Shown here: positions 48,448-64,000 of the stretch, in pieces
How the letters are laid out: each line of letters opens with the position of its first letter
Numbering within the stretch: the first letter of the stretch is position 1
From: Telopea speciosissima
Lineage: Eukaryota > Streptophyta > Magnoliopsida > Proteales > Proteaceae
DNA: 64,000 nt
Reading direction: 5' to 3'
NCBI RefSeq assembly: GCF_018873765.1
Contig: NC_057918.1
Span: 64,358,871 to 64,422,870 of the forward strand
Notes under the pieces: generated by a model
Told to the model about the DNA's origin: nothing
Seen by the model: the letters and a program-made list of their open reading frames with translations, nothing else
Databases searched by the model: none
Program-made: the position numbers and the translations under genes

Positions 48448-49503
48448 TTTAGTATATCTCAAGACCTAGGGTTTCAGAATGATTTGAAACCAGGGTTGAG
48501 TGGTGTACCTGTTAGTACAGCTGTTAGTGTCTAGGTGAACAACCAAGGCGGTTGAGAGAGGGGGTCAAAACTAAGGCAACACCAACAAGGCGCCTAAGCG
48601 ACCAAGGCACCCATCCAAAAACTGTTGCTTGGATGCCTAGGCGTCGCCTTGACAACTATCCCTGGTGGGGCCTAACAGTAGTTACAATTTGAGAGAGAAG
48701 TTCCAAAGATAAAAGGTGTGATAGGCTTTATTGTGGATCTTGGATAGGTGGAGAAAGAAGTGTATTAAACTGATGTTTATCAGTTGGAATTGATGGGTTT
48801 AAACTTTAAATCCAGGAACTGATATACTAAGTTTGGGAACAATCCAATTTGCAAATACAAAGTTATGAAGAAGTTGTATGGACTGATAGTGAAGAAGGGG
48901 AAATAGGGTATCCATAAGCATGAAACAAGTTTTGGATGTGGGGTTTGACAGTCGGTTTTAGGATGGTAGGCTAAGAAGATGGAGATAAAATATGGGACGA
49001 AACAGGGGCAGATGAATAATAGAACTTAATGGAGGTGACAAAACAGGGTATCACAGGAACAGTTTAACAGGCCAAAAAACAAACCTGTTAGTGGCTGAAA
49101 CGAAAAAGCAGCAACCGTAAACTAAAGCTTGATCGACCAGATTGCGACCCTGGGAGTTCCACAAACACAAACTGTAATTGCCTCGACGATTTCATATATT
49201 CATCTCAACGACACTGCATTACGTAGCATATCAGACCATAAGTTATAGACTAACCCCTAAACTTTCTATTCTTAGCACAACTCATAAATTACAAACTTTC
49301 CTAAATTTCTTAACTTAGGGTACCAAGGGATCTAAAAATAGAAACTTATAGTTTCTAGTACAAGATTCACAAGCTCTTATAAAATTATGAGCAACTCAAA
49401 ATAGAAATCCAATGTAAGTCTCAATCTAGCCTAAACCTTCTAGAAAAGCAAAAAATAGAAACTCCTAGAGACTATTTGGACAGTATTAAAAAGTAATGTA
49501 GGA
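48448..49503. other. Intergenic/intronic stretch
   Basis: Short AGGCGCCTAAGCG-type motifs at 48588-48655 look like another terminal module of the hAT-like group. The remainder holds nothing I recognise. Confidence 0.45.
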
Positions 49504-49511
49504 CTTTTAGT

Positions 49512-50549
49512 CATAGTTCGAGATCTCGCTGAGATCTTGCCGAGTTTCTCGGTTTTTCGAAATCCCGAGACGAGACTGCCTACGAGTCTCAAAATGTCAA
49601 TATCTCGCCGAGATCTCGGTTTGACATAGGAAATTGCCCATCTAGGTCCTTTATATGAGTGCTAGATCTCGAGATCTTGCTGGAAAATCTTGGTATACAG
49701 ACACCTATCTATGCCAAGAACCAAGACAAACAAGACAGACACTAGATATTATTCATAAATAAGCAAATACCCCCTATTTGAATCCAATAAAAATAGTTAA
49801 AAAATAAAATTCCAAAAGGAAAAAAAGTCAACTCCCCAGTTCAAGAACAAAAAATGGATTTTCGGTAGTAGGTGCAATTTTCAACTTTTTGATGCTGGGG
49901 TTTTTCTCAAATCTAAAAATTCCATAAATCTTATTATGGTAAAACATTGCTAAAAACCAAAAGTGCGGTAGAATATTCATTTGTTTTGATGTCCAAAAAA
50001 CTCTTTTCATTCAGAGCGATTTTAACAGCATTTGCGCGCACCAAATTAAGTTTGAATAAAGCTTTCCAACAAGTCCAAGATTGCTTAAATCTGATTTATA
50101 TTGAAGGAGTTATGTACCAGTCAAACTTAATTTGGTGTGGGAATTTGATTTTTTAACTATTTTTATTGGATTCAAATGGAGGGGTATTTGCTTATTTATG
50201 AATAATATCTTAAGTAAATGAAATACAAATACAAAAGCATTTACTTAAATGATATTAGGTATAAATAAGTGCGTTTGTCCTGGTTTCTAGCATAAGTGTT
50301 TACCTTGCTTTCCCACTAAGTGAAACTCCTATTTGGACTTTGTTTTTGCAAAATCTGATAGTGCCATTGTGTTTAAATGACCTAAAATAGGTTGAATACC
50401 AAGTTTCAGACCCAAACTAGGTCTAAAACCCACCGAGATGAGGCTTCGAGTCGAGAAAAAAAAAAAGTGCACCAACTCAGCGAGATCTCGACTCGACTCT
50501 GTTTTTCAAGGGTCCGAGTTGGCACCGAGACCCGAGTTTTCGAACCTTG
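49512..50549. mobile_element. 1.04-kb hAT-like element, family C, fold-back core
   Basis: A perfect 8-bp target duplication CTTTTAGT lies at 49504-49511 and 50550-50557. Ends are CATAGTTCGAGATCTCG and the inverse of CAAGGTTCGAAAACTCGG. Arms are rich in GAGATCTCG/CCGAGAC, not GGTTTCGAC. The core is minus-type from about 49742 to 50050, then switches to plus-type to about 50260, so both halves point outward with the same half-sequence. Confidence 0.9.
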
Positions 50550-50557
50550 CTTTTAGT

Positions 50558-51092
50558 GACTCATTGAAATAGAAACTAGGACTAAACTAACACATCATGT
50601 CGTCTTATTGAATTAGCCTAATATGGCCCATGGCCCATATAATCCATTGTGGACTTAAAATTGAGTCTAATTAAACCTAGTCAATCAGATTTGCCCTGCA
50701 TCACACTCAAACACTTCTTACTGTTGGTTTTTGTGACATCATTGTGATAGGGGTATCATGCATTGTTCATTGTCCATCAGATTTTATCCAATTGAGTACT
50801 AAGGTGGGCCTTTTATGGAGAGTATGGTCCATTAGGAGAGATTGGAGTTTTGTATAGGCTGCCGGCATATTTGGCTGTTGGTGATTCATAAACTTTACTT
50901 GTTTGGAATAATAGAATATTTGTTTGATTAATGACTGATTTATTTTTTATCAGATTTGTGATCAGATATCTCCTATAGGTGTGTGAAGTATTATCATATC
51001 CCTTAGGTATGGCCTTCTGTTATTTTCTGAAAATTTTTATCTTAAACAGGAGAGTGGAGTTGTCCAACATGCAAAAGAAACATAAATTCTGC
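50558..51092. other. Spacer, nothing recognised
   Basis: AT-rich sequence without coding or RNA signal, ending at the left TIR of the long-TIR element. Confidence 0.4.
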
Positions 51093-51227
51093 ACAGTGGC
51101 ACTGTACATGCACATGATCTTATAATATAATAAAGAAAGATAATAGAGTGAACTATAAGCCCAGTGAGATGGAACATACTTAATTGTGTTACAATGAATA
51201 TTTTATACACATTTCCTATAAGTAAAC

Positions 51228-53869
51228 TGTCACACCCCGGCCCAATTAATAAGGGCCATCTGTGACTGGATGTCTCAGACACCCAATCAATCCCAGTAGG
51301 ATCGCAAATGCAGTGTTCTATTCGCAATTTCATCTATAAATATCAGAATCTAAATGCGGCGGAAGTAATAATAGAGCAGTAAAACAGTAAATAAGGAAAG
51401 ACTAGTGATAGTATTATATTCAAAAGGAGTTGTATGTACATCATTTTCATTGTAGTTCCAAAAGATGAGCTATAACTCATAAACCCAAAAAGTTAAATAC
51501 TATCACATTTACAAAAGTGTTATGATAAAAAAGGAAAGGAAGTGGCCTGATCAGTCTGGACGTTTAGGAGAACGCGCAGTCATCGTAGGGGCACGAAGCA
51601 GGGTGCTCAACAAAGAAAGGAGTAAGAACTCCAGAAGCAGGAAGAACATCCTCGCTAGGAGAAGTCCCCAGAGAAGCAGCAACAGCAACGGTAGCAGTTT
51701 CATCTGAAAAAGAAGGACGTCCACTGAGGTGAGCTCTCCACTGAGCCCAGTAAGGGAGAGGGGAAGCATACATACACAGTAAATCATGATGCATGTCCTA
51801 ACTAGTATGCTCCTAGCACAGTTACTATGTCTCATGAGGTATAAGTACTACTGTGGTAGATGCTAACCTCGAAGAGAACCTGCTAAGAAAGCATGACATA
51901 AGGCAGTTAACCCAACATACTCCCAATGACCAACCGGAAAGCGTGACACCAGGCAGCTCCAGATGTCAGTCACCCGAGTGAAACCATTCTACCACGGTGA
52001 GGACCCACCAAATCGGCATGACACAAGGCAGCGGACCCAACAGACCCCCAAAGACCAACCTTGTCTGTTTATTCCCACAGCAGAGCAGGCACGTTAACAT
52101 GGGACAGAAGATGGCATCCCGGCATGTCCCTTCGGCTGTACCACGGGTTGTCCAACACCTCTCCCCTTGTTGGTAAGGGGCGTAGTACTGGGTAATGAAT
52201 ATCAACCTAACCCAGTGCAGTCTAATCATGATGAAACAAGCATGGATTGAGTTATAGAGTACTGAATTTCACCATCAACAATTCCACATAAATAAAATAT
52301 CAATGCAATGTAATGCAGCATGCTCATATGCAGCTTAATTCACAGTGCATTCTAATGCATAAAAGACAAAGCTAGAAAACTATATGTCTCAGGATATAGT
52401 AACAATGATGCATGGCATGGCAGTCATCACAACCTTGAAATTAAAATGATAAACACTCACAAATTAAGGTCACGGTCCCCTTACCTGTATTGGAGTCTAG
52501 TTCAGTCAAGTAATCTTCCAATAAATCAGCAAAGCAAACAAGGACAGCAGAAAAACAGACCTAAACACCATGACAAAACAGTATTTATTAGGTCTATATA
52601 GAGTCAGGGTAATCCCCAACATAACAGGGCAGCAAGGGCATCAAATATGACCAGTCGGATGCAGACTCCAAAGGGGCCGGTCGACCTCCACTGGACCTGC
52701 AACTCCATCCGGGAGTGTGTCCGAATTTGGGGTTTTTGCTATTTTTGGGCAGATCCTTGCATGCATGGATCAATCTTGGTGTTTTAACATCATATCAAGG
52801 TGGGTCTACCTATATTGGGGTTCAATTTCAAATTAACTTCATAATTTTGAAAATTTATCAATTAAACCTAATTAACTAGTTTAGGGTTTATGAATTGCTA
52901 TTACGAACAGCAAAACAGGTTCAGATTTGGTTAATTCTTGTAATTTCAGGTCTTAATAGGACTGAGACTGATTTAAATCAGTCCAAATATGTCCAATAAC
53001 ATAAACCCAAGCTTGGTCTTCAAGCTTTAATGGCAGAAATTCAATATAGATGAATTAGAGATGGAGAAGAAGGAAGTAAGGAGGAATACAGCAAGTTCTA
53101 AGGCTTACCTCAGTTGTAGACACAGAGAAAGAGTGCAAGTTCAGCTCCGATTTCAGGTATAAATCCAAGCTTTCAAGTGTAGAGCTTCCTCTTCTTCCCT
53201 TCTTTCTTCTCTTCTCTTTCCTTTCTTCTCTATTCTTCTTTCTTGGCCTCCAAGCTGGAACGAATTTTCAGTTTCTGGTTCTAAGTTGTTTTGAGATATG
53301 TAAATAGTAAATGAGATATACACCTTTATATAGATGATACTTAAGCACTAAGGGGGCAGATTGGTCATTCTATCTGTAATTTAGATTTAAATCTGTATTT
53401 TAGTGTCTATAGCCTTATTCTAAGCACTGGGTGATGTCATGCGACGTCTAAGGTGATTCGGACACGGGTAAATGTTCAGGACAACAGTCTCTACTGGGAA
53501 AGTGGGTCACACAGGGGCAATTTGACTAAAATACCCCTGAATTTCTATTTGGTCATACAAACAATATATATAAATTCCTTCAAATAATACTTATAATGTT
53601 TTAATTTAGAGAGAGGCTCTGCATAGCCTCCAGGCAACAGATTCGACACAGGTAACTCCGGTGCGGTATTTCACAGGGGTCCTCTGACTCCAGAAGGGCA
53701 TATTGGGAAGGATCCTCAGAGTCCTCCATAGATGTGTCGAGTATTTCTTCTGTGTCCTCGACCGATGCAGCCCATAGCATCGATGCTATCATAGGCTGAG
53801 AACTGGAACCTGTAATCACACAAGTCCCAAAAAATTCAAATTTATTCGGAAATTTGACCGGGTTTCACA
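51228..53869 (-). mobile_element. Solo LTR, Gypsy (Del/Tekay-like)
   Basis: It starts TGTCACACCCCGG and ends GGTTTCACA on the plus strand, with a perfect 5-bp target duplication TAAAC at 51223-51227 and 53870-53874. It is 2642 bp. The GAGCTCACC...ACTGGGC block (minus strand) links it to the 13698-17716 LTR, suggesting minus orientation. It interrupts the left TIR of the surrounding element. Confidence 0.9.
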
Positions 53870-54798
53870 TAAACAATTTATCATTTAACATCTCTTATGT
53901 CATAGGTCTTTAGACAAGCTCCCAATAGCGCTAATGTAAACATTTTATCATTTAACATCTCTTATGTCATAGGTCTTTGCAGACAAGCTCTCAATAGTGC
54001 TAATGTAAACATTTTATCCTTTAACATCTCTTAACTGATTATCTGCCGCTTTTATTTTGTGTGATGGAATTCTAAATGAAGGACATGGTTGATGTGATAT
54101 GATGTAATGACATGCTTACTTTTTATGTTGACATAATGAGCCATCAAGCATGTGTTATGGTTAATGAATGAAATGGTTAAAGTGTGATGATGTTTTGACA
54201 TGCTTACAGTTATATTGGTAGAGAAGCCACCAAGTATGTATGTTTTTTTATTTACGTATATTTCAATGCATGCCATAATGTCTACTAATTATGTGCAATG
54301 GAAATGACAAATGAATGTGTGGACATAACTATAACCCTTTCGAACAGGGTTTAGGTGTTGGATGAGGTACTTTATGACTGTACCTCACTCTTAGGAGTAG
54401 GATGCTTGGCTTGACCGGCCGAATGCCTTGCTTCGAAACTAATGGAATCCTTACCCTCAGGTAAGATGCTTTGCCTAGCCAGCAAAATGCCTTGTGTGCA
54501 CGCGAGATTAATGGTTTGTGTGCCACCCTAACCGGTGATATCTCATGAATGGAATGAATTGGGTCCCATCCTAAGTCCTAACCGGTGATATCTCATGAAT
54601 AGAATGGATTGGGTGCCATCCTAACCAGTGGTATCTCATGAAGGGAATGGATTGGGTGCCACTCTAATAGATGGCATCGTATGGGCCTTAACAAGATTTT
54701 AGTCGTGATCGACAGCTATTGACAGCTTGTCTGTGGAGGCCTATGACTTGAGATATGTTAAATGATAAACTGTTTATTTATGGGAAATGTGTATAACA

Positions 54799-56012
54799 TG
54801 TTCTATGACAGAGTCCCTAGAGAACTCATTTGGCATGTCCTAAGAAAGAGAAGGAGCTCAAGTAATTTTGTGGATATAATTAAGGACATGTATTAGGGCG
54901 TGATGACGAGTGTTAGAACTGCAAAGGGCCAAAGTAATGAATTCCCAATTACAATTGGGTTACACCAAGGATCAGCTCTAAGCCCTTATTTGTTTGCACT
55001 CATTATGGGTGATCTAACTAGGCACGTCCAAGATGAGGTCTCTTGGAGTATACTATTCGTGGATGATATTGTTTTGATAGATGAGACAGTGGAAGGGATT
55101 AATGCAAAACTGGAGTTGTGGAGATCAAGCTTGGAATCAAGAAGTTTTAAGTTAAGCAGAACCAAGACAGAATATTTGATGTGTAACTTCAGTCAACTCA
55201 GGAGAGGTGATGAAGGGGTGAAACTTGAGGAGCGAGAGCTACTAGTGATTTCTCTAGATACCTGGGTCGACCTTTAACAAGGAGGGCAATATAAAAGATG
55301 ATGTGTCCCACAAAATTAAAGTAGGATGGATGAAGTGGAGAAGTGCATCGAGAGTGTTATGTGACAAACGCATGCCTGTTAAGCTTAAGTGGAAATTCTA
55401 CAGGACAGTAATAAGACCGGCTATGACAAATGGAGCAGAATGTTGGGCAGTTAAGAAGAGTAATATAGATAAGATGAGTGTAGCGGAGATGAGGATGTGT
55501 GGTAAGACCAGGAGAGATAAAATAAGAAATGATTCTCTTAGAACCGAATTGGGAGTTGCACCAATCCAGGACAAACTCCGTGAGAGCCGTCTGAGGTGAT
55601 ATGGTCATGTACAACGGACACCCATGGATGCACCAGTAGGGAGTGGCCAGATTCAGTTTGACGGAGCTAAAAGAGGTAGGGGCAGGCCGAAAATGACTAT
55701 TGGAGAAGTGGTAAGAAAGAATATGCATCTGGTAGGGTTAAATCCTACTATGACCGCGGATCGAGTTGTTTGGAGGACAAGGACCCATGTAGCCGATCCC
55801 TTGGAGCCTTGGAGGGGTATGTTTCTGGGATGCTGCTTTGACTTCTTCCTCTAGTTTTTTTTTTTTTTTTCCCTTCCTTTTTACCTCTTCTTACTCATTT
55901 TTATTTCTTTTTACTTCTCTTTTTCTTACTATTGTCTTAATCTATTGGATCCATGTAGCCGACCCCATTTAGTTGGGATAAGGTTATGGTTGTTGTTGTT
56001 TTTGTCTTGTAG
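54799..56012 (+). mobile_element. RTE-clade LINE, 5'-truncated
   Basis: Plus-strand frames read DRVPRELIWHVL, VDIIKDMY, FPITIGLHQGSALSPYLFAL, a catalytic LFVDDIVLID, KLELWRSSLESRSFKLSRTK, KFYRTVIRPAM and KRGRGRPKMTIGEVVRKN, in the usual order of plant RTE reverse transcriptase. The 3' end carries CCGACCCCATTTAGTTGGGA and a TTG-rich tail near 55990. There are several stops and one or more frameshifts. It has no endonuclease domain and interrupts the right TIR of the long-TIR element. Confidence 0.9.
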
Positions 56013-56101
56013 TTATGTATGTTCCATCCCACTGGGCTTATAGCTCACTCCATATGTTTCTTTTTCTTTAGATCCTGTGCATGTACAATGCCACTGTTTA
56101 G

Positions 56102-56932
56102 AGTGCGTGTTTGGTGATAAGGGTCGAGAGTAACCCTTCTAAGTAGTGCTTTATTTTGTGCAGACTTTTGCTTTGGTTTGTATTAAACAAGTGGACTGTG
56201 TAAATTGTATGATTTTGTTCTGTTGTGTAAATGATATAATTATATTTTCACTAGGCAATTAGGATCCATAACTCAAATGGAATGTTAATAGTTAATAGAT
56301 GCCACCGGAATCTCGCTATTGGACTTGTATATATATGGATATATGAGAACTTGTCACTTTACCGATGGGATAAATAATGACTTGGGAGAATGGTTTTATT
56401 GATGCAGTATCAAGCTTGAAGAAGATCCTTCATATTGTTTTGGTCCACATCAGAACTGGACCCAAACCACAGGGCAAAGAACCAAGCTCAGCTGTGTTGT
56501 ATGGTGGCCAGGGGTCAACCCCTGCGTTTCCCTTTAGTGTGGGGCCCATGTGGTCCAATCCTGGAAGCTTCCAAAATTTTAGAGTTTCTAGTTATGTCTT
56601 TTTTTTTTTCCGGTACTTGTCTTTTCATATTCCTAGGTGCATTAATTGAACTTTTTAAATTCCTAGACTAGGAGTTTAAGAGTTAAAAGTCCAAGTCTTT
56701 AATACTTTATTGGTATTAGTTTCTAGGTGAGTTATTAGTCTAGGGAGTCCAATAGTTGTGTGCTAAGAAGTAATTTTCTTGGAGTTAGTTCAAAGCTTTT
56801 ATATCACTTGAGAAAGTTTCTCATTTTGAAGAACTAAAGTTGTATTTTCTGTGGGGTCCATCATGAATAAGGTGAATGGAAAGAATAATATTGTATTTGT
56901 TGCCTGAACTTATATTGGTTATTTGTATACAG
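56102..56932 (+). other. Region upstream of the first kinase exon seen
   Basis: It probably is intron, because it ends in a TTTGTATACAG acceptor. The 90-codon frame at 56377-56649 has no recognisable domain. Confidence 0.5.

Positions 56933-64000
<7,068 letters not shown>

Larger units (their letters stand above)
51093..56097. mobile_element. Long-TIR (MULE-like) non-autonomous element carrying two nested insertions
   Basis: Left arm 51093-51227 plus 53875 to about 53945 is the reverse complement of right arm 54695-54800 plus 56013-56097. Matching blocks include ACAGTGGCA(C/T)TGTACATGCA, AGCTATAAGCCCAGTG(A/G)GATGG and TTTATCATTTAACAT. The arms total about 200 bp. Excluding nested elements it is roughly 1.15 kb. 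Inside lie three 68-bp direct repeats (about 53878-54030) and three ~55-bp ACCGGTGATATCTCATGAA repeats (about 54528-54660). No transposase or clear terminal duplication was found. Confidence 0.75.

Noticed and set aside
53878-54660. Possible satellite or CRISPR-like array from the 68-bp and 55-bp repeats
   Set aside because: Only three copies of each, with diverged units and no spacer pattern; they lie inside the long-TIR transposable element.
56377-56671. Frames of 78-90 codons upstream of the kinase exons as its first exon
   Set aside because: No similarity to the family and no donor in the phase needed by the exon at 56933.

Overview
This is plant nuclear DNA from a flowering plant with a repeat-rich genome, probably a woody dicot or basal eudicot; I cannot name the species. 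Evidence: spliced genes with GT-AG introns, a trihelix transcription factor, plant-type mitochondrial PDH E2 and cytosolic pyruvate kinase exons, nuclear tRNA-Arg genes, and many Copia/Gypsy LTR remains, RTE and L1 LINEs, and hAT, CACTA and MULE-like DNA elements, several nested.

Host genes. (1) 11191-18179 (+): 3' exons of a dihydrolipoamide acetyltransferase (PDH E2, plant mLTA1-like), with a 5-kb last intron filled by transposons and one expected exon unrecognisable. (2) 22521-23987 (+): an intact intronless trihelix factor. (3) 34044-34116 and 34611-34683 (-): a tandem pair of tRNA-Arg(UCU) genes. (4) 41486-46987 (-): eleven intact exons of a cytosolic pyruvate kinase whose N-terminal exons are not found. 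(5) 47180-47640 (-): a ribosomal protein eS6 retropseudogene just upstream of it. (6) 56933-64000 (+): four exons of an amino-acid/uridylate-kinase-family protein that runs off the right edge, with a 6.3-kb intron.

Repeat layout. 1-2000 holds a decayed Copia pol. 2425-4161 and 20405-21937 are two copies of one hAT-like family in opposite orientation, each with a perfect 8-bp target duplication. 4265-10986 is an old, broken Copia element with both LTRs, itself hit by a 1.05-kb hAT-like element. Four solo LTRs are seen: 13698-17716, 26400-27733, 51228-53869 and 62253-62610. A non-autonomous CACTA element with GCGGCGTTT-type subterminal repeats lies at 30469-32551. A long-TIR (MULE-like) element at 51093-56097 carries a solo LTR in one TIR and an RTE LINE in the other.

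The most interesting signal is a family of about 1.03-kb hAT-like elements (11704-12731, 39412-40442, 49512-50549, nested copies at 58102-59292, and a partial copy near 47.8-48.4 kb). They share a core and CA(A/T)GG-type ends. At least two copies have a core made of two half-elements joined in opposite orientation, and their terminal arrays differ between copies. No gene cluster, toxin system or CRISPR-like array was seen.
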